Source of the DNA: Meiothermus sp. | Lineage (GTDB): Bacteria > Deinococcota > Deinococci > Deinococcales > Thermaceae | Assembly: GCA_026004095.1 (NCBI GenBank) | Contig: BPIL01000006.1 | Span: 97,318-161,317, forward strand | Reading direction: 5' to 3' | Length of the DNA stretch: 64,000 bases | Shown: positions 9,551 through 18,164 of the stretch, in pieces | Numbering within the stretch: position 1 is the stretch's first letter | Layout: the number at the start of each line of letters is the position of its first letter | The notes under the pieces: generated by a model | What the model was told of the DNA's origin: nothing | The model's input: the letters and a program-made list of their open reading frames with translations, nothing else | The model's database searches: none | Translations under genes and position numbers: made by a program

Positions 9551-10333
9551 ATGCAGAAGTTTCTGGACTACCTCTTCAAAGAATGGTTTCGACAGGTGGG
9601 TGAAGCCTTACTGCTAGCCTTCCTGGTAACCACGTTTTTGTTTACCACGGTGGGCGTGGTGGGCAGCTCGATGAACCCCACCTTGCTCAACGGCGAGCGG
9701 GTGTTTGTCCCCAAATACGAGACCTGGCTGGTGCGTTTTGGCCTGATGCAGTGGCGGCGGGGCGAGGTGGCAATTGTCAAACCACCCGAGGGCACCCCCA
9801 ACGCGGTGGCCCAGTTTCCGGTGCTGGGCTTCCAGTTCCGGGCTTTTTTTATCAAGCGCATCATCGGCCTGCCGGGCGATGAGGTGAGCCTGCGGGAAGG
9901 GGTGGTGTACGTCAACGGCCAGCCCATTAACGAAATCCACATCACCGCCTCCCTAACGCCCTACCCCGATAGCTACCCCGTGGTGTGCTACCAAAACGAA
10001 CGGCTGACCGCCCTGGTAACCCAGCAACAGGTGCGCTTCACCCCGGATACGCTGCCTGAGTACCTCAAACCCACCCTCGAGATGCTCACCCCTCCCAGCC
10101 CGGAGGATCTAGCCAAAAGCCGTTCCGGCGAGCACTGCTTTACCGGTTCGCTCAAGCTCAAGCCGGGCTACTACTTTGTAATGGGCGATAACCGCACCTT
10201 TGGGGGCTCCGAGGATTCGCGCACCTTTGGCCCTGTACCCGCCAGCGCCATCGCTGGCCGGGCCAATGCCATCTGGTGGCCCCTGAATCGTATCCGCAGC
10301 CTGGATATTCCCGAAGGCTTCAAGGGCTTATAG
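9551..10333 (+). CDS. lepB: Signal peptidase I
   Basis: Membrane-bound leader peptidase that cleaves exported preproteins, 260 residues. One N-terminal membrane segment (about residues 18-38) is followed by GSSMNPT with catalytic Ser40 and by FIKRIIGLPGD with catalytic Lys102. The C-terminal MGDNR and SEDSRTFGPV boxes are also present. An insertion of about 60 residues between the Lys box and MGDNR holds two Cys. The ATG at 9551 follows AAAGGGA; longer in-frame versions from 9464 lack support. A terminator follows. Confidence 0.93.
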   Translation: MQKFLDYLFKEWFRQVGEALLLAFLVTTFLFTTVGVVGSSMNPTLLNGERVFVPKYETWLVRFGLMQWRRGEVAIVKPPEGTPNAVAQFPVLGFQFRAFFIKRIIGLPGDEVSLREGVVYVNGQPINEIHITASLTPYPDSYPVVCYQNERLTALVTQQQVRFTPDTLPEYLKPTLEMLTPPSPEDLAKSRSGEHCFTGSLKLKPGYYFVMGDNRTFGGSEDSRTFGPVPASAIAGRANAIWWPLNRIRSLDIPEGFKGL

Positions 10334-10353
10334 CCCCCCGGCTGTCGTTCACA

Positions 10354-10380
10354 CCCCCGGCCCACCGGGGGCTTTGCTTT
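10354..10380 (+). terminator. Intrinsic terminator after lepB
   Basis: CCCCCGG (10354-10360) pairs with CCGGGGG (10365-10371) around a 4-nt loop, followed by the T-rich CTTTGCTTT. It separates lepB from the hslV promoter. Confidence 0.75.
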
Positions 10381-10486
10381 GCAGCATCTCCCGCAAGGCC
10401 CCACAACCTGCCAGAAATTCAACCGTGTGCGGCAGAATAGGCCGCTCTCATGCCAGATTCACCGTGCTGAGCTAGATTCCGTAGGA

Positions 10487-11038
10487 ATGGAGCGAATGCA
10501 CGGCACCACTATTGTGGCAGTTCGTCGAGACGGTGTCACTGCAATCGCAGGCGACGGGCAGGTCACCCTGGGTCAGACCATCATTAAAACCAGCGCGGTT
10601 AAGGTTCGCCGCCTCGAGCAGGGTGATGGCATTTTGGTTGGCTTTGCTGGCGCCGTGGCCGATGCACTGACGCTTTTGGAGAAGTTTGAGGGGGCTTTAT
10701 CGGGCGCCAAAGGCAACCTGCCTCGAGCAGCCATCGAGACGGCCAAGCTCTGGCGCACCGACCGGGTGCTGCGCAGCCTCGAGGCCATGCTGGTACTCGC
10801 CGACCGCGACCACCTGTTGCTGCTTTCCGGGAATGGTGAGGTGCTGAACCCCGATGAGCCGGTGATCGCGGTGGGGTCTGGCGGCCCCTATGCCCTGGCC
10901 GCCGCCAAAGCCCTGTTGCGGTACTCGAGCCTCCCAGCCCCCCAGATCGCCGAACAGGCCATCCGGATTGCCGGGGAGATTGACCTGTACACCAGTGGGC
11001 AGGCCACCTCGGTGCTGAGCGTGGGGGGTGGGTCATGA
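10487..11038 (+). CDS. hslV: HslV (ClpQ) proteasome-like peptidase
   Basis: Peptidase subunit of the HslVU ATP-dependent protease, 183 residues. After a short pro-segment (MERMHG) the catalytic N-terminal threonine lies in TTIVAVRRDG (Thr7), followed by AGDGQVT. The mature protein needs removal of the pro-segment. TAGATT ends 8 nt before this ATG, marking the start; an in-frame extension upstream to 10379 runs through the lepB terminator and is rejected. It overlaps hslU by 4 nt (ATGA). Confidence 0.95.
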   Translation: MERMHGTTIVAVRRDGVTAIAGDGQVTLGQTIIKTSAVKVRRLEQGDGILVGFAGAVADALTLLEKFEGALSGAKGNLPRAAIETAKLWRTDRVLRSLEAMLVLADRDHLLLLSGNGEVLNPDEPVIAVGSGGPYALAAAKALLRYSSLPAPQIAEQAIRIAGEIDLYTSGQATSVLSVGGGS

Positions 11039-12288
11039 ACCTGACGCCCGCGGAGATCGTGCGCGAGCTGGATAAACACATCGTCGGCCAGGCCGCCGCT
11101 AAGCGCGCGGTGGCGGTGGCGCTGCGCAACCGCATACGCCGCAAGAAGCTGCCGCCTGAGCTGGCTCGAGAGGTCATGCCCAAAAATATCCTGATGATTG
11201 GCCCCACCGGGGTGGGCAAGACCGAAATTGCCCGACGGCTGGCCCGGCTGGCGGGCGCCCCCTTCCTGAAGGTAGAGGCCACGAAATTTACCGAAGTGGG
11301 CTATGTGGGCCGCGATGTGGACTCGATTGTACGCGATCTGGCCGAGGCCGCCTACCAGCTCGTGATGCAGGAGATGAAGGCCAAGGTGGAAGGGCGCGCC
11401 CAGAACCTGGCTGAGGAGGAGGTGGCCTCCATTCTGCGCGTCTCACCCCTGGAGTTGCGCACCGGTCGCTACAATGACCAGCTCATCGAGATCGAGGTGG
11501 CCGAAGAGGCCCGCCTACCCATGATGGGGATGTTCGGCGGGGAGCAGATGCAAAGCCTGCAAGACATGCTCAAAGGGCTGATGCCCCAGCGCAAAGTCCG
11601 GCGCAAAGTGCGCGTAAAAGAGGCCCTGGAGATCCTCAAAAACCAGGAAGCCGAGCGCCTGGTGGATAAGGAAGAGGCCACCCAGGAGGCCCTGCGCCGC
11701 GCCCAGGAGGAGGGTATCGTCTTTATCGACGAGGTGGATAAAATCGCCCGGGGTAAAGGGGCTGTGGGGGGCCCGGATGTTTCTGGTGAGGGGGTGCAGC
11801 GGGATCTGCTACCCATCGTGGAGGGCACGGTGGTTTCGACCCGCCTGGGCCCTGTCTCAACCGACCACGTACTGTTCATTGCTGCCGGGGCCTTCCACGT
11901 TTCTAAACCCTCCGATCTGATACCTGAGTTGCAGGGCCGCTTCCCTATCCGGGTTGAGCTCGAGCCCCTCGGGCCGGCAGAGTTCGAGCGGATTTTGCGA
12001 GAGCCGGAAAACTCGCTCATCAAGCAGTACCAGGCCCTGCTGGCTGCCGACGAAACCGAGCTCCATTTCACCCCCGAAGCCATCCAGGCGGTGGCGCGGT
12101 TTGCTCACCAAGCTAACCAAGAGTTGGAGGATATTGGCGCCAGGCGACTCGCTACGGTGCTGGAACGCGTTTTAGAAGAAGTTTCGTTCCAAACCAGCCT
12201 GGGGCGGGTCGAGATCACCAAGGAATATGTGGAAGCACGCCTCAAAGACGTACTGGCCTCCCACGATCTTTCCCGCTATATCCTGTGA
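11035..12288 (+). CDS. hslU: HslU (ClpY) AAA+ unfoldase
   Basis: ATPase ring of the HslVU protease, 417 residues. Walker A GPTGVGKT at residues 56-63, the pore motif GYVGRDVDS, an inserted I-domain (about residues 110-220), Walker B GIVFIDEVDKI, and the C-terminal tail ending LSRYIL that docks into HslV. Translationally coupled to hslV by an ATGA overlap. Confidence 0.97.
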   Translation: MNLTPAEIVRELDKHIVGQAAAKRAVAVALRNRIRRKKLPPELAREVMPKNILMIGPTGVGKTEIARRLARLAGAPFLKVEATKFTEVGYVGRDVDSIVRDLAEAAYQLVMQEMKAKVEGRAQNLAEEEVASILRVSPLELRTGRYNDQLIEIEVAEEARLPMMGMFGGEQMQSLQDMLKGLMPQRKVRRKVRVKEALEILKNQEAERLVDKEEATQEALRRAQEEGIVFIDEVDKIARGKGAVGGPDVSGEGVQRDLLPIVEGTVVSTRLGPVSTDHVLFIAAGAFHVSKPSDLIPELQGRFPIRVELEPLGPAEFERILREPENSLIKQYQALLAADETELHFTPEAIQAVARFAHQANQELEDIGARRLATVLERVLEEVSFQTSLGRVEITKEYVEARLKDVLASHDLSRYIL

Positions 12289-12367
12289 AGGTTGGCCTGG
12301 TATGAAACCTCAGTTAGCCGTATCCCTGGGTCGAGTGCAGACGCCCATAGCACCATTTAGGAGGAAA

Positions 12368-13435
12368 ATGATGCGTTTTTGGTTCTTTGTGCTGGCGCTG
12401 TCGGTAGGGGCCGCTGTGGCGCAGCAAAACCCCACCCAGCCCACACCCAAGCCGCAGACTCAAGCCAGCCTATGCCTCCTGCTCTACGAGGCGGGGCGCC
12501 CCGAAGCAGCCTTACCCGCCTGCGAGCGCGCGGTTAAGGACGCACCCAGCGCAGAAAACCTCTATCTGTTGGCCCGTGTGCAGTCCGATTTGAACCGTTT
12601 TACCGCGGCCATCGAGAACCTGCGCCGCTCCATCACCCTTAACAGCAGCTACATTCAGTCCTACGTAGCGCTGGCCCAGGTGTATGTGCGGCAGTACCTC
12701 CTCGCGGAGAACCGCGAGGCCAGCAAGGGCTTGCTGGATCAGGCCCTGAGCATACTGCGCGAAGCTGAGCGGGTTAATGCCAGGTACGCCCCTATTTATG
12801 CAACCCGCGGCACCGTGCTGGCTTACCAGAACAAGCTCGACCAGGCCGTGGAATCCATCAGCCGCTCGCTGGCCCTGAAGGACGAACCAGTCGTGCGGGC
12901 TCTGCTGGCCGATATCTACATCCGACAGGGCAAGTGGGATGAAGCCCTCAAACACTACGATGAGGCGGTTAAGGCGGCCCCCAAAAACCCCAGCCTGCGC
13001 ATCAAATACGGTAGCCTGCTGCTGCTCAGGGGCAACGTCGATTTAGCCATTGAGCACCTCGACCAAGCCGTAATCCTGAGCCCCGGCAACGCCGAGGCCT
13101 GGCTGCGCCGGGGTGATGCCTACTACGAGAAGAAAGACTGGCAGCAGGCCGGGGTCTCCTACCAGCAAACTGTGGCCCTCTCGCCGGTTCGCTATCCGGA
13201 TGCCTACGTTGGCCTGGGCCAGGTGCTGATCGAACTCAAGGACTACCAGAAGGCCCGGTTCAACTTCACCAAGGCTGTAGCCCTGGAGCAGAACAACCCG
13301 GTTTACCGCTACTGGCTCTGCCGCGCCAACGAACTGCTAGGGGACAAGGCCGGCGCAAAAGAGCAGTGCGAACAGGCCCTCAAGCTACGGCCTGATTTCA
13401 AAGAAGCCCAGGACGTACTTAATCGCCTAAAGTAA
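12368..13435 (+). CDS. Exported TPR-repeat protein
   Basis: A 355-residue protein with a signal peptide (MMRFWFFVLALSVGAAVA, cleavage near residue 18) followed by tandem tetratricopeptide repeats over about residues 60-350. Repeats such as YAPIYATRGTVLAYQNKLDQA and AEAWLRRGDAYYEKKDWQQA show the W/L/G/Y/A spacing. TPR proteins act as protein-binding scaffolds; the partner is unknown. Two adjacent ATG codons follow the strong site TAGGAGG. Three or four Cys near the N- and C-termini may pair outside the cytoplasm. Confidence 0.85.
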   Translation: MMRFWFFVLALSVGAAVAQQNPTQPTPKPQTQASLCLLLYEAGRPEAALPACERAVKDAPSAENLYLLARVQSDLNRFTAAIENLRRSITLNSSYIQSYVALAQVYVRQYLLAENREASKGLLDQALSILREAERVNARYAPIYATRGTVLAYQNKLDQAVESISRSLALKDEPVVRALLADIYIRQGKWDEALKHYDEAVKAAPKNPSLRIKYGSLLLLRGNVDLAIEHLDQAVILSPGNAEAWLRRGDAYYEKKDWQQAGVSYQQTVALSPVRYPDAYVGLGQVLIELKDYQKARFNFTKAVALEQNNPVYRYWLCRANELLGDKAGAKEQCEQALKLRPDFKEAQDVLNRLK

Positions 13436-13550
13436 GGCATCCGGGCTGGCGTAGCGGCCTGGTGCAGGAGAGGTTGAGTAAAGGGTCATATGTTTCTTAC
13501 ATTTTCATTTCGCTATTTTCGTAAAAAACAAAATATTGTAGATTGGGTTT

Positions 13551-14495
13551 ATGGCCTGGAAGCTAGAAGCCTGGAACCCTGAGTATGCGCTGCCCGAACG
13601 CATAGAGAGCGAGGATGAAAGCGGCGGCCTCGAGGACATCAAAATCCCTTATGAGGGCGACTGGGTCGCCCATACACCCCCAAGGGTCGCACCCCAGGAC
13701 TGGCCGATTGTGTACCTGGTGGATGGCCGCCGGCGTATAGATGCCCAGATCGCCGATGCCAGGGGGCGACGGGCCTTGCTAGCAACAGTGATCGCGGGGG
13801 CTGTGTTGCGGGATGGGGCCGGCATTCGCCCGGTAGGAGACCCAATCAAGCGCCACATCCTGCTGCACAGCAGCGACCTCGTGGAACCCCTACCCCCTGG
13901 CCTCAGGCACTACGAACCCATCCAGACGGAAAAATCCGACCCTACCAGCCTGCGCAGCAAGGTTATCGAGGTGATGCGCCACCTGGAGGCCAGTCTGGTG
14001 AACAGGCTCGAGGGCGGCCTGGTAATCGTGGATGGGCAAATTTTCCCCGGTGAGCAGGCTTACCACGCACCCGAACGGCTGCTGGGCTACACCAAGACCC
14101 AGGCCGCAACCTACCTGGGGCCCAAACATCAGGCTTTGCTGTATGAGCTACAACCCTACCAGCGCACCCCCATATTTCAGATTCCCCGTCAAGCCCTACC
14201 ACGCCAAATGAGCGTTTCCTCGTGGTACGTGCGCCTGCCCCTGGAACCAAACAGCACCTTCTACAGCGGCGCGGCCCTCCTGCGCATCGAGACCCCCACC
14301 GAGGAGCCCAGCGAGGCGGTTCGACTGGCCGATCTTTCGGTCAGCCTTTTTTGCACCCTGGCCTCCTCACCGGCCAAGGACCCGCGCGCACCGCAAAACC
14401 TGATCCCCATAGGGGGCCTGGAGCAGTGGCTGGGGCGGCACCTGGGGCAGGCCGAGGTGGTTCGGCGTAGAATCGTGCAGGCGCTATTTGCTTAG
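13551..14495 (+). CDS. nurA: NurA-domain nuclease
   Basis: Probable 5'-3' nuclease partner of the HerA ATPase in DNA end processing, 314 residues. The family signature is the N-terminal acidic motif YLVDGRRRID (Asp58) and a second acidic strand GGLVIVDGQIFPG. It lies 15 nt upstream of a HerA-like gene, the arrangement usual for NurA/HerA pairs. TAGATT ends 6 nt before the ATG in an AT-rich stretch (13490-13545), a probable leaderless promoter. Confidence 0.82.
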   Translation: MAWKLEAWNPEYALPERIESEDESGGLEDIKIPYEGDWVAHTPPRVAPQDWPIVYLVDGRRRIDAQIADARGRRALLATVIAGAVLRDGAGIRPVGDPIKRHILLHSSDLVEPLPPGLRHYEPIQTEKSDPTSLRSKVIEVMRHLEASLVNRLEGGLVIVDGQIFPGEQAYHAPERLLGYTKTQAATYLGPKHQALLYELQPYQRTPIFQIPRQALPRQMSVSSWYVRLPLEPNSTFYSGAALLRIETPTEEPSEAVRLADLSVSLFCTLASSPAKDPRAPQNLIPIGGLEQWLGRHLGQAEVVRRRIVQALFA

Positions 14496-14510
14496 AGTTG
14501 GGAGGAAGCT

Positions 14511-16268
14511 GTGAAACCGGTAGGCATGGTATTGGGTAGCCGCGAAGCAAAGGCCTTGGATTTCTGGGTTGCTGTCGAGGAGGGGCAGTACCTGCGCCTC
14601 GACGATATGGTGTATGTCGAGTTTCCGCATCCCGACCCGCGTAAGGGCAGCGTGCGCTATTACGGCATGGTGGATCAGGTGATCAAGCTCTACGAGGGAA
14701 CCCAGTTCGACACCGACGTGTTCCTGGCCCGGCGCGACCTGCTGCCGGTGAGCCTCTCCTACGCCGCGCACGTGCAGGTGACCCGGATTATGCCGGAGGA
14801 ATACCTCCCCCCCGACCCCGGCGCGCCGGTCTATCCGGCGCAGGAAGAAACCCTGGGGCTAGCCCTGTACTACGACCGGATGCAGGAACAAAAACTCCCG
14901 GTGGGCCTCCTGAAAAACGGCGAGGTAGCCTACATCAACTTCGAATTTCTCAACGGCTTCAAGGGGGGGCATGTCAACATCTCGGGGGTCTCGGGGGTGG
15001 CGGCCAAGACCAGCTACGCCACCTTCCTGCTGCACAGCATTTTTCAGTCGTCGGCCAACCGGCAAAAAGCCAACACCAAGGCCCTTATCTTCAACGTGAA
15101 GGGGGAGGATCTCTTCTACCTCGACAAGGACAACAGCGGCCTGAACGACGAGGCCAGAGCCGCCTACCAGAAGCTGGGCCTGCCCGCCCAGGCTTTCCGG
15201 AGCGTGGACTTCCTGGCCCCGCCCCGCAAAACCCCGGGCGATATTCTGGCCGATGTCGGGCGACCCAATGCCAGCGCATACTACTGGGACTTGGTGCAGT
15301 TCTGCCGCGAGGGCCTGCTCCCGTTCCTGTTCACCGACCGCGGGGCCATGAGCAACCTGGGCTTTCTGATTGACCAGGTGACCGAGCGCCTGCGCCGCCT
15401 GGTGGGCGACGAGAACGATAAACAAGGGCAGCGGGGCCCCCATATTGTGGTGGAGGACTGGTCGGATGAGCTTTCGACCGCAGAGGCCCATGTGCCATTT
15501 GATGAGCTCGGCCGGCAAAAGATTGTCACCTTTGCCCAGTTGGTGCGCTACATCGAGTTCAAACTGCTGGGGCCGGAATCTGCCGACGATGAAGAGAAGC
15601 AGAAGGGCGACCCGCGCTGGACAGCCCGGCAGGCTCGAGGCACGCTCGAGGCCTTCGTGCGGCGTCTGCGGGCTTCCATCGGCAACGTGGAGCACCTCGT
15701 CCGCGGGGATAAACCCGGCAAAAGACCCAACCCCCTGGGCAGCCAGGCCCAGGTTAGTGTGGTGGATATTCACCAGCTCTCGGCGCAGGCACAGATGTTT
15801 GTGGTGGGCTCCATTCTGCGGGAGGTGTTTAGCCGCAAGGAGCGGGGCGACTATGCAGGCCGGGTGTTTGTGGTACTCGACGAGCTCAACAAGTACGCCC
15901 CCCGCGACGGCGAAAGCCCCATCAAAGACATTCTGCTGGACATCGCCGAGCGCGGGCGCAGCCTGGGCGTGATTCTGATCGGTGCACAACAAACCGCCTC
16001 CGAGGTGGAGAGCCGCATCGTCGGCAACGCCGCCATCCGGGTGGTGGGCCGGCTCGATGCCGCCGAGGCCGAGCGGCCCGAGTACCGCTACCTGCCCCCA
16101 TCCTTCCGCCAGCGGGCGGTAATTTTGCCGCAAGGAACCATGATTATCCACCAGCCTGAGGTGCCGGTGCCGCTGGCCCTCACCTTTCCCCTACCGGCCT
16201 GGGCCATGAAAAAAGACGAGGCGCGGGAGGATGTCTCAGCGGCCACCTTATCCCGGCTGCTAGACTAG
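14511..16268 (+). CDS. herA: HerA-like DNA translocase ATPase
   Basis: 585-residue hexameric ATPase of the HerA/FtsK superfamily, expected to pump DNA for the NurA nuclease. An N-terminal HAS-barrel-like domain (about 1-110) precedes a RecA-like core. The Walker A segment reads GVSGVAAKTS (159-168, Lys166): the usual GKS/GKT is AKT. Walker B is VFVVLDELNKYAPR near residue 456. The GTG start follows GGGAGGAAGCT. Same operon as nurA. Confidence 0.85.
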   Translation: MKPVGMVLGSREAKALDFWVAVEEGQYLRLDDMVYVEFPHPDPRKGSVRYYGMVDQVIKLYEGTQFDTDVFLARRDLLPVSLSYAAHVQVTRIMPEEYLPPDPGAPVYPAQEETLGLALYYDRMQEQKLPVGLLKNGEVAYINFEFLNGFKGGHVNISGVSGVAAKTSYATFLLHSIFQSSANRQKANTKALIFNVKGEDLFYLDKDNSGLNDEARAAYQKLGLPAQAFRSVDFLAPPRKTPGDILADVGRPNASAYYWDLVQFCREGLLPFLFTDRGAMSNLGFLIDQVTERLRRLVGDENDKQGQRGPHIVVEDWSDELSTAEAHVPFDELGRQKIVTFAQLVRYIEFKLLGPESADDEEKQKGDPRWTARQARGTLEAFVRRLRASIGNVEHLVRGDKPGKRPNPLGSQAQVSVVDIHQLSAQAQMFVVGSILREVFSRKERGDYAGRVFVVLDELNKYAPRDGESPIKDILLDIAERGRSLGVILIGAQQTASEVESRIVGNAAIRVVGRLDAAEAERPEYRYLPPSFRQRAVILPQGTMIIHQPEVPVPLALTFPLPAWAMKKDEAREDVSAATLSRLLD

Positions 16269-16651
16269 TTACGGCTATAGCAGCCATATGGTTCGGGCTG
16301 GCAATGGCACCATAGCCCACCTCAAAAGCTCCGTTTGTGGATAAGAGCAACCTGCAAGCTGTACTGGGCATGTACGCCCAGGGGTATTTTCCCCTGGGGG
16401 TGGAGCATGGCATTGGCTGGTTCGACCAGCGGGCCTATGGCACGCCCTACCGCGCCCTGATACCGCTCGACGAACGCTTCCACATTCCGCGCAGTCTGAG
16501 GCGGGTTCTAAACAGCGGCCGTTTTGAAGTGCGCATCAACCACGATTTCGAAGGGGTTCTGGAGGGCTGCGCCACCCGGGGTTGGACGTATTCCAGCGAA
16601 ACCTGGCTCACACCTGAGGTGGCTGATATGAAATCCTTTTGATTCATTCCC

Positions 16652-17212
16652 CTAACATCCCCCCGGCCACCAGTGAAATAGGGTGTAGCTCTGGATAAGC
16701 GCGGGCTGGGTTTGTAGGTAAGCGCACCGGGCTTCCACCTTGGCCCACAGCTCCTCTTCATCCTGCACCTGCCCATTGGCCACGACCGCGTCAATGAGCC
16801 CCCAGACTCGTTCTACCGGCTGCAACTCGGGCGAGTAGGGTGGCAGATAACACAGCCCCAGGCCCTTGGCTGGCTCCACCCGCCCCGAGGTGTGCCAGCC
16901 AGCCTGATCCAGCACCACCAGTACCAGCTTGCCCGCCCCCGCCCCCCGTAGCCGGGCAAAGGCCTCCAACACCAACTGGAACCCCTCCACCGAGACCGAG
17001 GGCAGCAGCCAGTACTCGCTTTCCCCCGTACCCGGTCTTATGAAGGCGTACACATACAGCCAGCGATAGCGGGGCCGCTCCTGCGCTAGCGGCGTCCTCC
17101 CTCGCAAGGCCCATACCCGTCGGCGGATGGGCTTCAGCCCTATTCGGTGCTCATCAAAGCCCCACACCTCCAACTCCAGTTCAGGAAAGAGCAACCTGAA
17201 CAGGAAAACCAT
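16652..17212 (-). CDS. IS630-type transposase, DDE catalytic frame (orfB), copy 1
   Basis: 186 residues carrying the DDE_3 catalytic domain: first Asp in [11 protein letters not shown], second in [12 protein letters not shown], and the terminal acidic residue in [16 protein letters not shown]. Its ATG overlaps the orfA stop codon (TGATG). It is open upstream in its frame through the A7 run, which supports a fused OrfAB product by -1 frameshifting. Confidence 0.92.
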   Translation of the reverse strand: MVFLFRLLFPELELEVWGFDEHRIGLKPIRRRVWALRGRTPLAQERPRYRWLYVYAFIRPGTGESEYWLLPSVSVEGFQLVLEAFARLRGAGAGKLVLVVLDQAGWHTSGRVEPAKGLGLCYLPPYSPELQPVERVWGLIDAVVANGQVQDEEELWAKVEARCAYLQTQPALIQSYTLFHWWPGGC

Positions 17213-17724
17213 CAGAAAGAGCTTTTTTTGAAAGCCTCCTGCCGCTTCGCATCCGCCTCCCGGTGGCGCGGCCGGGGGCGCAGCGGGGCCAGGCCCAGGC
17301 GACGCATCCAGTACCAGGCCCGCCGCCCATCCACCGGACGTCCCAGCCTTTCAGCCAGCCACTCCGCAGCGTTGCGAATGCTCCAAAGCCCGTCCCTGGG
17401 ATGGGGCTGGAGGAGGGCCTGGCGGAAGCCCTCCTGGAGTTCGGGCGGTACGAGGGGGGCCCGGCCTTTGTTCTCGTGCCGCAGATTCTTCATGGGCAGG
17501 CCCTGATTGTAGCGGTGGATTACCTGACGCACCCAGCGATCGGTATAGCCCAGATTCCTGGCTACCTCGGGGATGCTCTGACCCCTGGCCAGCAGCCAGA
17601 GAGCGTGCCAGCGGGCGCGTTCGGTGTGGTCTTGGGACTCCCGGTAGAGGGCGTGGAGGTTATCCGGATGGTGTCGCAGTTGGAGTTCCAACCGGGGGCG
17701 GCGCTGATGTTGGGCCAGTTGCAT
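17212..17724 (-). CDS. IS630-type transposase, N-terminal HTH frame (orfA), copy 1
   Basis: 170 residues. It has a helix-turn-helix of the type [27 protein letters not shown] (about residues 46-72), then a second winged-helix-like region, the usual DNA-binding half of IS630 transposases. The frame ends FKKSSF just after a run of seven A on the coding strand. A -1 slip on this run would join it to orfB. Confidence 0.9.
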   Translation of the reverse strand: MQLAQHQRRPRLELQLRHHPDNLHALYRESQDHTERARWHALWLLARGQSIPEVARNLGYTDRWVRQVIHRYNQGLPMKNLRHENKGRAPLVPPELQEGFRQALLQPHPRDGLWSIRNAAEWLAERLGRPVDGRRAWYWMRRLGLAPLRPRPRHREADAKRQEAFKKSSF

Positions 17725-18116
17725 GGCTCCATTTTAGTGGAAAGAGTCTTGAAGATTTCTTATGAGTTATATAGAAGCCTTCATCGCTATGGCTTTGCCC
17801 ACAGCTTCGAGACCTGGTACGGCAACCAGCTCGCAGGCGGCATTCTGGGCATTGCGCTGGGGGCTGCCTTCATTGGTGACAGCATGTTTTACAGCATTCC
17901 CAACGCTTCCAAGGTGGCTATGGTGCGCTTGGTCGAGCACCTGCGCGCTCGAGGTTTTGAGATTTTTGATGTGCAGGTGCAAAACCCCCACCTGGCCCGC
18001 TTCGGCGCCATCGAGGTAGACCCCCTCGAGTTTCGCCAGAGGCTATGGCGGGCCATCCAGAAACCGGCCCGGTTTGTGGACTAGAACCGATGGTATCGCT
18101 TGGGCTATGCAGGCAC

Positions 18117-18146
18117 AAAAAACGGATGGCTTTGAGGAGCCATCCG
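18117..18146 (-). terminator. Intrinsic terminator after gltA
   Basis: Read on the minus strand, CGGATGGCT (18146-18138) pairs with AGCCATCCG (18131-18123) around a 6-nt loop and is followed by six T (18122-18117). It lies 19 nt beyond the gltA stop codon. Confidence 0.88.
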
Positions 18147-18164
18147 CCGCACATAGCAAGAACC

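Larger units (their letters stand above)
16626..17762 (-). mobile_element. IS630-type insertion sequence, copy 1, inside aat
   Basis: 1137-bp element. Comparing the outer edges of three copies fixes the ends: the left begins ATATGAAATCC and the right ends GATTTCTTA, sharing an inner inverted GAAATC. The flanking TG at 16624-16625 and 17763-17764 is the target duplication. Two overlapping reading frames on the minus strand encode the HTH half and the DDE half of the transposase. Identical in length to the two other copies in this window. Confidence 0.93.
16337..18084 (+). pseudogene. aat: Leucyl/phenylalanyl-tRNA--protein transferase, split by an insertion sequence
   Basis: Aat adds Leu or Phe to N-terminal Lys/Arg of proteins, marking them for ClpS/ClpAP. 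The 5' part (16337-16625) encodes GYFPLG, WFDQRAYG, the segment LDERFHIPRSLRRVL, and EVA. The 3' part (17763-18084) continues with [38 protein letters not shown] and the HL.R.GAIEV tail. Removing the IS and one copy of the TG duplication restores a single frame with no stop. As it stands, translation stops shortly inside the IS, so the gene is inactive unless the element leaves. Confidence 0.93.

Noticed and set aside
17762..18019. 85-codon frame beginning ATGAGTTAT just after IS copy 1
   Set aside because: It is out of frame with the aat C-terminus, which reads [14 protein letters not shown] in the neighbouring frame.
17263..18084. Long plus-strand frame joining IS sequence to aat
   Set aside because: The first two thirds are the antisense of the transposase; only the final part is aat. 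The similar frames at 21058-21753 and 21973-22512 are the same shadow.
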